Positions 6,718-15,582 of a stretch of 34,561 nt of DNA are shown here, one piece after another. The translations under genes and the position numbers were made by a program. Within the stretch, counting starts at the first letter, position 1. Each line of letters opens with the position of its first letter. The stretch lies in assembly GCA_900317165.1 (NCBI GenBank), contig ONFU01000008.1:1-34561 (forward strand), written 5' to 3'. This DNA comes from an uncultured Erysipelotrichaceae bacterium (GTDB lineage Bacteria; Bacillota_I; Bacilli_A; RFN20; CAG-826). The notes beneath the pieces are model-generated. The model saw nothing but the letters and a program-made list of their open reading frames with translations. It searched no databases and was not told the origin of the DNA.

Positions 6718-8061
6718 ATGAAGAAAGAGGAAATTCTGAAAATCCTTGCCCACACCAAGGGCAATGAAATTGATATCCTCCGCAGCAAAAAATGCGGATG
6801 CGCTTTTTGCTCGTCGATTTTCGATGCCCGCGAAGTCAAGGATTGGGTCAACGAAAACGAAGCGACCTCGGCAAGATGCCCGCGTTGCGGATCCCCTTAT
6901 GTCATCGGTGATGCCGCGATGGAGGGGCTCGACAAAAAGACGTTGTCCCCGATTGTAAAATACCTAAGGAATTCCCTTCCTCAGGAAACTCGTAACGCGG
7001 AGGCGGAAAGGTTCTGCGCCTCCTACCTCCGTCATGAGATTACCCCCTCGGAAGAAGCGGATAACCTTTTCTTCGAATATGCGACTTCCCTTTTCAAAAA
7101 TACCGGGAATATCGAATATATCCCTAGCCTAATCCGTATAACCGCGAGTGGAACCGAATTCCATCAGCCGAACGTCCCCCTTGCTCTGTCTATTGCCATG
7201 GAAAAGGAATTCGACCTTGTTCCGGAGATCCTTTGCCTTAGGGCGAGTCTCCTTGTCATGGTCGAAGACGAACTCGCTCCGAGCAACAAGAGGAGGAAGG
7301 CCTTTGAATGGGCTAGAAAAGCCTGCGAACTAGGCAATCTTTTGGGAAGATGCATCCTCAGTGATTTCTATATGGCCGGAATCGGGGTAAAACAAGATTT
7401 CGATTACGGTTTTTCCCTCCTTGAATCCGAGCTGCCGATGGCCATCAGCGAATTCTTTTGGGGAAACGGGGAAAACCCCAACGATTATTGCCATTTCTTC
7501 ATTCGTCTTTCTTCTTGCTATCTCATCGACGAAGGAAGCCATCGCGCCGATCCTCGTTCCGCGGTCCGTTATGCCTTGTTGGCCAAATACGCTTTGGGGA
7601 AGAATTACGAAGACCTTATCAGTAGCGGAGACCAACTCGCCGTTCACGTCAAAGATACCCTTGCAAGCGCCGCCGAAATGTTTGGCGTCAAAAGCGATGA
7701 GATGATCCTCGACGAGAACACGATGTTCGATACCTTCGTTGATTTTTCCTATAACATCGGTCCGCTTTATATCCATTTCGGCGATTACGATCCAATCGGG
7801 AAGACCCTCTCCTGCCAAATCGCGGAAGGGCTCATGATTCCTTTCATCGATTGTTCCTCTTTAAGGATAGAAACGATCGATGGACCCCATTCATTCACCT
7901 TGAACAATGTCGCTTCCTATGATTTCGACCCTTCCTTCTCTTTCTTCCAATACATTGAGTTCCGCGATAACGAATGGGTGTTCCTCGTTGGTTCACCCCA
8001 AGGAAACGCGGAGATCGGAAGGATCGTTTTCCAAAAAGACAAAGACGGTGACGAGGAATGA
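6718..8061 (+). CDS. Zinc-ribbon protein with Sel1/TPR-like repeats
   Basis: A 447-residue, apparently soluble protein. Residues about 25-65 form a zinc ribbon with two Cys pairs (CGCAFC and CPRCG). The middle contains alpha-helical repeats of Sel1 type, clearest at about 200-245 (AFEWARKACELGNLLGRC, then FYMAGIGVKQDFDYG) and again near 280-300. The last 100 residues are beta-rich (SLRIETIDGPHSF...) with no recognised fold. Sel1 proteins usually mediate protein-protein contacts. The stop overlaps the first ABC gene in ATGA, so it is translationally coupled to the exporter and may be an accessory or regulatory partner. SD is a weak AGGGA about 10 nt upstream. Function unknown. Confidence 0.75.
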   Translation: MKKEEILKILAHTKGNEIDILRSKKCGCAFCSSIFDAREVKDWVNENEATSARCPRCGSPYVIGDAAMEGLDKKTLSPIVKYLRNSLPQETRNAEAERFCASYLRHEITPSEEADNLFFEYATSLFKNTGNIEYIPSLIRITASGTEFHQPNVPLALSIAMEKEFDLVPEILCLRASLLVMVEDELAPSNKRRKAFEWARKACELGNLLGRCILSDFYMAGIGVKQDFDYGFSLLESELPMAISEFFWGNGENPNDYCHFFIRLSSCYLIDEGSHRADPRSAVRYALLAKYALGKNYEDLISSGDQLAVHVKDTLASAAEMFGVKSDEMILDENTMFDTFVDFSYNIGPLYIHFGDYDPIGKTLSCQIAEGLMIPFIDCSSLRIETIDGPHSFTLNNVASYDFDPSFSFFQYIEFRDNEWVFLVGSPQGNAEIGRIVFQKDKDGDEE

Positions 8062-9785
8062 AGAAAGTTACTTCCTTAACGCCTTTAAAGGGCAAGGCCT
8101 TCCTAGTGGCTTTGGCCCCTATGCTCAAACTCGTCGAATGCGTATGCGAACTTTTCGTTCCGATAATCGTTTCCTTGATCATTGATAACGCCTTAACCGA
8201 AACGGGCCCGAATTATGGGGATAAAGGATATGCCCTTGGCTTGGTCGGCCTTGTTTTTGGTTTGGCCTTAGTCGGTTTCATGACTACGATGCTTACCCAA
8301 TACGTAGCCTCGAAAACCTCAAGCGATTACGGATACGATTTAAGGAAACTGATCTTTAGGAAGATTACTTCGCTTTCTCCTAGCGAACTCGATGAATTCG
8401 GTCGTAACAAAGCCCTTAACCTCGCGGGAAGCGATGCCCTTTCCGTCCAAAACGGGGTCATGATGTTCATGCGTTTGTTAGCAAGGGCCCCCTTCCTTCT
8501 TATAGGTTCGATAGTCGCTTCCTTCATCCTTTCCCCAATAGGCGGGACGATCGTCTTGGTCGCGATGGTCTTCTGCGCGATTTCGATCGCGACGGTCATC
8601 CTTTTAACCCCTAAACAATATGGCAAACTCCAAAACGAGTTGGACCGTATATCGATTCTTGGGGAAGACGCTTTGACAGGGAGAAGGCTAATCAGGGCCT
8701 TCAATCGGCAAAGCAAACAGCAGGAGGAATTCCTCGAAGCCGATTCCAAATACCGTAAGAGGGCGATTCTCCTTGTGAAAATCAATTCCTTAACGAATCC
8801 GCTCACCTTCGCCTTTGCTAACGCGGGCGTCCTATTCGTCCTTTATCTTCTTGGGGTAAATGGACAAGCCAATATGCCTTTTACCGTGGGTGTTGGCGTT
8901 GCCCTTATCAATTACTTGACCCAGTCTTTGGCGGCTTTCTTGCAGTTCACACGCCTTTTGACCGTCTTAAGTCGGGCCTATGCCTCCAAAAAACGTATCG
9001 ACGCTTTCTTGGCCAAGGAGACCAATCTCCTAGAAGGAGAGAAGGAAGTCACATGCCAAGAAGGGGATATCGTTTCCTTCAAAAACGTCTCCAAGGGCTT
9101 CGGCGGAGAGAAGAACGTTCTTGATGACATATCCTTCTCGGTGAAGAAAGGCGAGAAGATTGGTGTCTTTGGGGCTACAGGAAGCGGTAAGAGCGTCTTG
9201 ATGCGTCTTCTTTGCCGCGAATATGATCCCTCCGAAGGAGAAATATCGATATATGGGTCCCCTATTTCTTCCTATAAGTTAAGTTCCTTAAAGAAATCCA
9301 TTTCCTATTGCGGGGCCTCTTCGGGCTTCTTCCGCGGGTCCATTAGGGACAACATTTCCTTAGGAAGGTCTTTCTCCGATGAGGAGATCCTCCTCGCTTT
9401 GGAAAAGGCGCAGGCCAAAGGATTCGTCCTCGATTATGAAGATGGCCTAGACCATGAAGTCGAGGATAAGGGGAGCAATTTCTCAGGTGGGCAAAAGCAG
9501 CGTCTTTTACTTGCTAGGAGTTTGCTAGAAGAAGCGGATATCGCCATATATGATGATGCGATGTCCGCGCTAGATAACCTTACCGAAAAACGCGTGAGGG
9601 ATTCCCTTCTTGCTTCGAAATCCACGACCTTCATCGTTTCCCAAAAGGTTTCCTCCTTCGTTTCCACCGATAAGGTCATCGTCCTCCAAGACGGAAGGAT
9701 CTACGCCTATGGGACCCATGAAGAATTGCTGAAGACCTGCGATTTCTACGCGAAGGTCAACGATATCCAAAGGAGGCAGATGTAA
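8058..9785 (+). CDS. ABC exporter half-transporter with degenerate ATPase site
   Basis: A 575-residue fused membrane/ATPase protein of the MsbA/LmrC type. About six transmembrane helices occupy residues 15-300 and the nucleotide-binding domain about 335-575. Walker A is GATGSGKS (372-379) and the signature is FSGGQ (475-479). The Walker B Asp is D499, but the catalytic Glu position is Asp (D500) and the H-loop His is Gln (Q529, in FIVSQKVSS). These are the substitutions known from the degenerate subunit of heterodimeric exporters such as TM287/288, BmrCD and LmrCD. Partner: the next gene, which supplies the canonical Glu and His. Substrate unknown (multidrug, lipid or peptide). ATGA overlap with the upstream gene. 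Confidence 0.92.
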   Translation: MKKVTSLTPLKGKAFLVALAPMLKLVECVCELFVPIIVSLIIDNALTETGPNYGDKGYALGLVGLVFGLALVGFMTTMLTQYVASKTSSDYGYDLRKLIFRKITSLSPSELDEFGRNKALNLAGSDALSVQNGVMMFMRLLARAPFLLIGSIVASFILSPIGGTIVLVAMVFCAISIATVILLTPKQYGKLQNELDRISILGEDALTGRRLIRAFNRQSKQQEEFLEADSKYRKRAILLVKINSLTNPLTFAFANAGVLFVLYLLGVNGQANMPFTVGVGVALINYLTQSLAAFLQFTRLLTVLSRAYASKKRIDAFLAKETNLLEGEKEVTCQEGDIVSFKNVSKGFGGEKNVLDDISFSVKKGEKIGVFGATGSGKSVLMRLLCREYDPSEGEISIYGSPISSYKLSSLKKSISYCGASSGFFRGSIRDNISLGRSFSDEEILLALEKAQAKGFVLDYEDGLDHEVEDKGSNFSGGQKQRLLLARSLLEEADIAIYDDAMSALDNLTEKRVRDSLLASKSTTFIVSQKVSSFVSTDKVIVLQDGRIYAYGTHEELLKTCDFYAKVNDIQRRQM

Positions 9786-9786
9786 G

Positions 9787-11508
9787 ATGTTCTCCTCCTT
9801 GAAGACTTTGTTCCGCCTTTTCAAAGGTCATAGCCTCTATCTTTCCTTTACCTTCCTTTTCGCGGCTTTATCGATTTCCTCGAAGATGGCGATTCCTTTC
9901 CTTACGGGCAAAGTCATCGACATCCTTTCCAAAGGTTTCGTTTTTGAGGATTTGACCCCATATCTATTCACGATTATGGGTCTTCTAATCTTCGGGGCCA
10001 TCACCCGTTATTTCTTCGATTTCCTTTCGGGAAGACTCGTCGAACGGGTTCTCTTCGATTTGCGTAATAAGCTTCATGACGCGATTCTTAACGCGGACAT
10101 CTCCTCCCTCGATTCGTATAAACAAGGGGACATGCTATCGAGGATGCTATCCGATATCGATACGGTCCAACGCGGCCTTCTTTCCGGCGTAATGGCTCTT
10201 TACGAAGGCATCGTCCAAATCCTTATAACTGTGGTCTTCATGATAATCCTTTCCCCAATCCTAACGGCCGCGGTTATCGTCCTCACCCCGTTATCGATGG
10301 TGGTAAGCCGCTTCATCGCCAAAAAGAACGCGAATTCCTTCACGGAGCAAAACGCTTCCTTGGGCGAGTTATCCGCGTTCACCCTCGAATGCCTGAATAA
10401 CGCCAAAACGGTGAACGATTACGGATTATGGGAAGATAAGGAGAAGGAGTTTGAGGAAAAGGCCAAAACCCTCAGGAAGAGCAATTTCAAAGCCTCCTTC
10501 GCCGCGAGTTTAATCAACCCCTCCACGAGGTTAGTGAATAACACGATTTACGCCGTTCTTATCCTTCTTGGCGTTATCTTCCTTATCGAGAAGCCTTCCT
10601 TTGTCGGAGCCTTCACCGTTGGGGCTTTAGCTTCCTTCCTATCTTACGCATATCAATACATGGCTCCCTTCAACGAGATTGCCGACGCGGGTAGCGACAT
10701 GATTTTCGCTTCCGTCGCGGTTAAACGTATCGAAGAAGGCATCAACCTCAAGTTAGAAAACAAGGAAGGAAAAGAAATTAACGAACCCATTACCTCGTTA
10801 ACCGTCGATAATGTCGATTTCGGATACACCAAGGAACGCCTTGTCCTTAAGGACATCAACCTCCATATCGAAAAGGGCATGAAGGTCGCTTTGGTTGGCC
10901 CAACAGGCTGTGGGAAGACCACCTTGCTCTCTCTTTTGATGCGCTTTTACGATCAGCAAAGCGGTTCATTCCATTTTAACGGAGGGGATTTCTCCGCCCT
11001 CTCGATTGATTCCATAAGGGGAAAAGAAGGAGTCATCTTACAAGAAGCCTTGCTCCTATCGATGAGCATCGCGGATAACATCGCCTTAGGAAAAGCCGAT
11101 GCCTCCAGGGAGGAAATCATGGAAGCCGCGAAGAAAGCGGGCGCGGACGATTTTATCCGCGCATTGCCAAATGGCTACGACACGATGGTCGGAAGGAACG
11201 ATGGTTTGTCCGAGGGGCAGAAGCAGCTGATTAACCTTGCTCGCGTCCTCCTTCTTGATAAAGATGTCCTTCTCCTTGACGAAGCGACTTCCCATATCGA
11301 TTTGTTGACGGAGATTAGATTAAGCGAAAGCTTTGCTTTGTTATGCAAAGGGAAAACAAGCCTTATCGTCGCCCATCGCCTTTCGACAATCGCCGACAGC
11401 GATTTGATCCTCGTCATGGATAAAGGGGTCATCGTCGAAAGGGGAACGTTCGACGAACTATTGAAGCAAAACGGCTTCTTCGCGAAGCTATATCATAGCC
11501 AGCTTTAA
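9787..11508 (+). CDS. ABC exporter half-transporter with canonical catalytic residues
   Basis: A 573-residue partner of the preceding exporter subunit. It has a six-helix membrane domain (about 15-310) and an ATPase domain with Walker A GPTGCGKT (371-378), Walker B LLLDEATS (D498, catalytic E499) and H-loop VAHRLST (His530). Its signature is LSEGQ (474-478) rather than LSGGQ. In the heterodimer the active site would therefore combine this subunit's Walker A/B with FSGGQ of the first, and the other site would be doubly degenerate. SD AGGAGG (9771-9776) sits at the end of the upstream gene; only one base separates stop and ATG. Its stop overlaps the convergent GNAT stop within TTAA. Confidence 0.92.
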   Translation: MFSSLKTLFRLFKGHSLYLSFTFLFAALSISSKMAIPFLTGKVIDILSKGFVFEDLTPYLFTIMGLLIFGAITRYFFDFLSGRLVERVLFDLRNKLHDAILNADISSLDSYKQGDMLSRMLSDIDTVQRGLLSGVMALYEGIVQILITVVFMIILSPILTAAVIVLTPLSMVVSRFIAKKNANSFTEQNASLGELSAFTLECLNNAKTVNDYGLWEDKEKEFEEKAKTLRKSNFKASFAASLINPSTRLVNNTIYAVLILLGVIFLIEKPSFVGAFTVGALASFLSYAYQYMAPFNEIADAGSDMIFASVAVKRIEEGINLKLENKEGKEINEPITSLTVDNVDFGYTKERLVLKDINLHIEKGMKVALVGPTGCGKTTLLSLLMRFYDQQSGSFHFNGGDFSALSIDSIRGKEGVILQEALLLSMSIADNIALGKADASREEIMEAAKKAGADDFIRALPNGYDTMVGRNDGLSEGQKQLINLARVLLLDKDVLLLDEATSHIDLLTEIRLSESFALLCKGKTSLIVAHRLSTIADSDLILVMDKGVIVERGTFDELLKQNGFFAKLYHSQL

Positions 11509-12059
11509 AACGCGGGATTACTGCATATGCCTTCTTTTATGAAAGGCTTAACGTAAATTCGACCACCGTTTAAGGGGTTTTTCGAATTGATTATGAATTG
11601 ATTTAAAGGCCTAAAGCCGAGGTTTTCGAAAAATCTGATTTCATCATCCTCAAATAGAACGATGAGGAAAGAATCCTCCTCATGCCTACGGAAGAGGTCT
11701 TTCATCAAGGTCGTCCCGTGCCCTTTGTTACGCAGACTCGGGTCGACGAAAAGATAATCGATGTATGTGACTCCCTCTTCGTTATAGGGAAAGGATTCGA
11801 GGATGGACGATTCCTTTTGGTAGGTCGTTTCCTTGCCGAATATGGCTTCTCCCCATAAAGAGGTATATCTCAAGGCCCCATAAACCCTTTTGTCTTCCTT
11901 TATGATGATGGTTTCCTCATTTTGGATATTCGATAGGAGTTTGTCTTCGTTTAGGCGAGCGGAAAAGGATTCCTGCAAGGAGGAAAGACATCTCCTAAAG
12001 CATTTCGCGGTGATGTCGGATTCGTTTATCTTGGCCTTGGATATTTTTATGTTGGCCAT
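11505..12059 (-). CDS. GNAT-family N-acetyltransferase
   Basis: A 184-residue protein whose central segment YIDYLFVDPSLRNKGHG (about 118-134) is GNAT motif A with the acetyl-CoA pyrophosphate loop R-x-x-G-x-G, followed by helix GTTLMKDLF and motif B around FFENLGF. The acceptor substrate cannot be told. It begins 2 nt after the stop of the upstream lipoprotein gene, so the two are probably one transcription unit. The weak ribosome site (ACGGAT) suggests coupling. No terminator is visible after it; convergence with the ABC gene is immediate. Confidence 0.85.
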   Translation of the reverse strand: MANIKISKAKINESDITAKCFRRCLSSLQESFSARLNEDKLLSNIQNEETIIIKEDKRVYGALRYTSLWGEAIFGKETTYQKESSILESFPYNEEGVTYIDYLFVDPSLRNKGHGTTLMKDLFRRHEEDSFLIVLFEDDEIRFFENLGFRPLNQFIINSKNPLNGGRIYVKPFIKEGICSNPAF

Positions 12060-12061
12060 GC

Positions 12062-13909
12062 TTATCCGTTTATTGGTCTAGCGACGTAGGCACTTGTTTG
12101 ACTGTCGTAATCGAATATCTGTTTTCCGACCATCTCGACGTCATCGAATTCATACGCGGTGACCGATTTGAAGATTTCGCCTTCGAGGTTATCGACGTTT
12201 TGGACGAGGAAGAAACTGTGATCGGCGTTTGTGACGACGCTCTTGTATTTGGCGTCGTTTCCGTCGACCGTGGTCACGAAATATTCGATATTGTCGCCAT
12301 AGGAGGCATTCCTAGTCTCATAACGTTCATTCCAAACGAGCACGGATGGATCGTCGCCGACATTGGTGAAGGTCGAAGAACCATAACCGCAGTATTTGAC
12401 GTTCTCGGGATAGAAATAATAGAAGAGTTCCGCGGCTAAAGAAGCCGGAAGTTCCTCAACGCCAAGTTTCTCAAAGACCTGGATCTTCGGGTCGCCATCA
12501 TAGGTTGGATGGGCTGGGTGACCCTTGTAATAGAGGTCATAGGTCTCACCGAAGACATCCTGGGAAATCTTGAGGAATTCCTCTAAGTTAGGTTCTTTGT
12601 TCGTGCCCAAGGCAATGACCGGGGTATGGCCCTTCTCGGTGCTTGAGGAGAAGTAGTCCCCGAGGTTATACAAAGCCTTGACGACGCCTTTATCCTCGTC
12701 GGATAGGTTGCTATACATCGTGCCGAAATTGAACCTTTGAATGGTATTTTCCGCATAAAGATCGGCGATGAGCTGCTTCATTTCGGGATAGTCGTCGCTT
12801 TGGATGGTGTCGATTCTATTGATGAGCCAGGTAACCCTTCCCTTCAAGGAAGCGTCTTCGATCCAAGCAAGGAGAAGGTTTCTGAAGGCGGTTCCTTCAA
12901 GGTATTCGCTCTTGAAGTCCCCGTTTTCCTTCATCTTGGCTTTCGCTCTTTCCCAAATACCTTGGAATCTGGTGCGGTTATCCTGGCCTTTCGCGATATT
13001 GAAGAGGCCATTGAACCAGGAATAGCTCCAGGTTCCGTCGGAAAGGAGTTTGACGGTGAATTGCTCTTCCGGCATCTTAAGCGGATAAACGCTCATGAAC
13101 CAAGCGTCGCACCACATGTCGTTGACGTAGAAATTGAATTTGGAAGTGCTATCGATGCTATAGAGTTCCTTGACGTAATCGGCCGCCCTTTCCTGATAGT
13201 TGCCCCTTCTGGTCTCAAGGAGTTCCTTTTTGTTATAAAGCGGGATGGCGTAGGTATTTTCAGGAAGATGGGAATAATCCCAGGCGGTTCCTCTTTCCAA
13301 ATAGAAGAGGGTCGGGATTTGGTAATTGTTCGTATAGGTAGGGAAGGAAAGCGAATAGATGGTGACCGGAACGGTCGCGATAAGTGGGCAGATGTTGTAT
13401 TCCTTCGCGGAGAGTTTGACCTCCATTTCCTTCTTCTCGGAGAATTCTTCGTCCGAATAGGCAATCGCGGTTACGTTATTGATGCCGAAATTGCCCTCGA
13501 CTTCGATGCAACCCTTCATGAGGTCATATTGATCGAGATGGAAAACGGTCGTCTTGGAATTGACTTTCCTATAAGCAACCGTGACGGAAATCTTATCGAT
13601 TTGGTCGTCTGACTCAAAGAAGAGTTTGAATCTTGGCCTATTGGGGATCGGCTCCGCCTTGAAAGCCACCTCAACGGTTGGGGAGGGGGCGATAGAAGTG
13701 GTGGAGGAGGGGGTCTCCTCAGAGGAAGTAGATTCACTGCTTTCCGGAGATGGTTCGCTTGAAGGAACGGTCTCGGTTGAAGGGACGACTTCGCTTGTCT
13801 TGCTTTCGCTGCTTGGGCAACTGCATTCAGAAGGTTTTCCACAGGAAGTCAATAAACCGCCGACCATCGTCACGATGAAGGAGGCGGATAGGATCAGATT
13901 CTTTTTCAT
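12062..13909 (-). CDS. Large lipoprotein with sialyltransferase-like C-terminal motifs
   Basis: A 615-residue protein with a lipoprotein signal (lipobox LLTSC, Cys23), a second Cys cluster (CSC, 29-31) and a Ser/Thr/Pro/Glu linker to about 78. An Ig-like beta segment (about 80-170) follows. From about 185 there is an alpha/beta region that ends in motifs resembling bacterial sialyl/polysialyltransferase GT-B proteins: TPVIALGTNKEPN (nucleotide-domain strand and loop), YYKGHPAHP (KGHP at 462-465), ELPASLAAELF, and YGSSTF (S511-S512). HP and SS spaced about 45 residues apart are the donor-site motifs of those families. The family link is inferred from motifs only. A lipid-anchored, extracytoplasmic glycosyltransferase fold would be unusual, and it may instead bind or remodel glycans. 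SD GGAGAT upstream of the ATG. Confidence 0.6.
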   Translation of the reverse strand: MKKNLILSASFIVTMVGGLLTSCGKPSECSCPSSESKTSEVVPSTETVPSSEPSPESSESTSSEETPSSTTSIAPSPTVEVAFKAEPIPNRPRFKLFFESDDQIDKISVTVAYRKVNSKTTVFHLDQYDLMKGCIEVEGNFGINNVTAIAYSDEEFSEKKEMEVKLSAKEYNICPLIATVPVTIYSLSFPTYTNNYQIPTLFYLERGTAWDYSHLPENTYAIPLYNKKELLETRRGNYQERAADYVKELYSIDSTSKFNFYVNDMWCDAWFMSVYPLKMPEEQFTVKLLSDGTWSYSWFNGLFNIAKGQDNRTRFQGIWERAKAKMKENGDFKSEYLEGTAFRNLLLAWIEDASLKGRVTWLINRIDTIQSDDYPEMKQLIADLYAENTIQRFNFGTMYSNLSDEDKGVVKALYNLGDYFSSSTEKGHTPVIALGTNKEPNLEEFLKISQDVFGETYDLYYKGHPAHPTYDGDPKIQVFEKLGVEELPASLAAELFYYFYPENVKYCGYGSSTFTNVGDDPSVLVWNERYETRNASYGDNIEYFVTTVDGNDAKYKSVVTNADHSFFLVQNVDNLEGEIFKSVTAYEFDDVEMVGKQIFDYDSQTSAYVARPING

Positions 13910-14008
13910 AATGAAATCTCCATAAGGTTTTTAACGTTGATAATCATAGACTTTTTTCCCAACATGTTAAGAGGCTCCGGATTTGCCATCTCTTCCTACA
14001 AGCGTCAC

Positions 14009-14025
14009 AAAAGTGTCACACTTTT
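14009..14025. promoter_or_regulatory. Perfect palindrome AAAAGTGT-C-ACACTTTT, candidate operator
   Basis: Eight bases either side of a single centre are exactly inverted. A partial extra half (GTCACA at 14004-14009) precedes it. It is followed by TT and could also act as a small hairpin, but the position between two divergent genes favours a regulator-binding site. The regulator is unknown. Confidence 0.45.
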
Positions 14026-14062
14026 TTGGTTAATTTTTTGGAAACTCGAAGTGCCATTCAAG

Positions 14063-14086
14063 TTTTCATATTAATTTTCATATTAA
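14063..14086. repeat. 12-bp tandem direct repeat (TTTTCATATTAA twice)
   Basis: Two exact back-to-back copies at 14063-14074 and 14075-14086, about 80 bp upstream of the SPFH promoter -10. It may be an AT-rich upstream element or a paired binding site. Confidence 0.6.
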
Positions 14087-14145
14087 TATAATCAATAAAT
14101 TGATTAAATCTGGAAACTAACATTTTTTTACAAGTTCATATCCTA

Positions 14146-14175
14146 TTGTGCGCGTGATTAAATATTTGATAAAAT
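14146..14175 (+). promoter_or_regulatory. Promoter of the SPFH/zinc-ribbon operon
   Basis: TTGTGC (14146-14151), 18-bp spacer, and TAAAAT (14170-14175) preceded by TG with one intervening base (TGATAAAAT). It gives a leader of about 44 nt ending in the SD AAAGGAG at 14213-14219. Confidence 0.6.
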
Positions 14176-14225
14176 TAAGGAACCAATGGGCAAAATGCCT
14201 AACAACAAATACAAAGGAGTTTTCT

Positions 14226-15524
14226 ATGGGATTACTAAAACTAGCTGGTGATGCCATCCGCGCTGCTCATACAGTAGAGAAGATTGAGTACGCACCTCGT
14301 GACGCCGCGAGTAACGATATTATCGTCTACCGTCATGAAATCGAGAATTTTGGCAAAGCCGCAAGACTTCAGGTCGCCCCTAACCAGGTAGCGATCTTCG
14401 TCAATGACGGCGAAACCAAGGTTTGGGCGCCTGGCCTCCACAGGATGGACGATAGCAAGGTCTCCTCGTCCCCATTCTTTCAGAAGATCCTCAACGTCGT
14501 CAGCGACGGTGAGCCCATCTATTCCACCAAGATCTATTTCATCAACCTCGTCACGTTGATGGATATGAAGTTCGGCACCGCCGACATGATTCCGGTCAGG
14601 GATCCAGAATTCGGTATCAGGGTCCGTGTCCGCGCCGCTGGTCTTTTCGGTGCCCACATCAACAACGATGACATCGATGGCGTTGAAGTCCTCAAGTTCT
14701 TCAACAAAGTCAATGGTACCCGCGAAAGGTTCACCAAAGGCGATTTGGAAGCCTATCTCCGCGGTAAGATCCAGGAATTCCTCGCGAACCTCCTCGGTGA
14801 AGTCATCGGCGAAAAGAGGATCTGCACCCTCGATTTGGCGAGCCATTACACCGAAGTCTCCAAGGCCCTCCAAGAGCGGATGACCCCCGAATTCGATAAA
14901 TTCGGCATTAGAATCGACAATTTCTCCGTCGTCAACATCAAGTTGCTCGACTCCGACCTCGACGTTATCAACGAAGCGATGGTCAAACGTGCCACCACGG
15001 CGATCGAAGCCCAGGGCCAAGCCGCCGCGATGACCGTCGAATCCGAAGCTCTCGCCGCAAAGCGTGCACGTGAAGGCTACACCTATCAACAGGAAGCCGG
15101 ATTCGGTGTTATGAAGGAAGCCGCCGGAAATACCGCCACGATGGGATCCATGATGGGTCTTGGCGTTGGCTTTGGTATGGGTGGCGCCATGGGTGGAGCC
15201 ATGGGTCAAATGGCTAACCAAACCATGGGCACCATGGGTGCGGCCCCAGGCGGAGCAGCCCCAGCTGGTGGAGCGGCCCCTGCCGCTGCCCCAGAAGGCA
15301 AAGCCTGCCCAGATTGTGGCACCATAGTTCCTCCAGGCGCGAAGTTCTGCCCGAACTGCGGACGCAAGTCCGGCGAATTCTGCCCGAAGTGTGGCGCTGA
15401 GCTCGCCCCAGGCGCGAAGTTCTGCCCCAATTGCGGTGAAAAACTTACCAAAGCCTGCCCAGATTGCGGCACCGAACTCGCTCCAGGCGCCAAGTTCTGC
15501 CCGAACTGCGGCAAGAAGCTATAA
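14226..15524 (+). CDS. SPFH-domain protein with three C-terminal zinc ribbons (YdjI-like)
   Basis: A 432-residue protein. The start is the ATG at 14226, with SD AAAGGAG 6 nt upstream; the longer open frame from 14148 begins inside the promoter. Residues about 20-290 resemble the SPFH/'virion core'-type proteins of Firmicutes (APNQVAIFVNDGETKVWAPG, then IRVRVRAAGLFGAHI, a helical KRICTLDLASHY, and a coiled region EAQGQAAAMTVESEALAAKRA). A Met/Gly-rich segment (about 300-335) and an Ala/Pro/Gly linker follow. From C361 to the end are three near-identical zinc ribbons, each with CP.CG paired to CPNCG. Related Bacillus proteins sit with PspA-type envelope-stress genes. It likely forms membrane-associated oligomers; the zinc ribbons probably recruit partners. 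Confidence 0.8.
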   Translation: MGLLKLAGDAIRAAHTVEKIEYAPRDAASNDIIVYRHEIENFGKAARLQVAPNQVAIFVNDGETKVWAPGLHRMDDSKVSSSPFFQKILNVVSDGEPIYSTKIYFINLVTLMDMKFGTADMIPVRDPEFGIRVRVRAAGLFGAHINNDDIDGVEVLKFFNKVNGTRERFTKGDLEAYLRGKIQEFLANLLGEVIGEKRICTLDLASHYTEVSKALQERMTPEFDKFGIRIDNFSVVNIKLLDSDLDVINEAMVKRATTAIEAQGQAAAMTVESEALAAKRAREGYTYQQEAGFGVMKEAAGNTATMGSMMGLGVGFGMGGAMGGAMGQMANQTMGTMGAAPGGAAPAGGAAPAAAPEGKACPDCGTIVPPGAKFCPNCGRKSGEFCPKCGAELAPGAKFCPNCGEKLTKACPDCGTELAPGAKFCPNCGKKL

Positions 15525-15582
15525 GACACGCCTAACACGCCTAATCTATATCTATATATCTATATAAATAGGAGAATCAAAA

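Larger units (their letters stand above)
13910..14225. other. Divergent intergenic control region
   Basis: No gene. It holds the leader of the minus-strand lipoprotein (possible -10 TATGAT, reverse complement of 13943-13948, no clear -35), a 17-bp palindrome, a duplicated 12-mer, a strongly AT-rich block (14063-14115) and the promoter and leader of the SPFH operon. An in-frame GTG at 14148 lies upstream of the predicted -10 and so is not the gene start. Confidence 0.6.

Noticed and set aside
12737-13612. Long plus-strand open frame of 291 codons
   Set aside because: Antisense to the large lipoprotein; composition is that of a shadow frame and no SD was seen.
14148-14225. GTG start 26 codons upstream of the SPFH protein
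   Set aside because: It precedes the predicted -10 (14170-14175) and has no SD, while the ATG at 14226 has AAAGGAG.
14241-15221. Long minus-strand open frame of 326 codons
   Set aside because: Antisense shadow of the SPFH gene, repetitive Asp/Val/Gly peptide with no family features.
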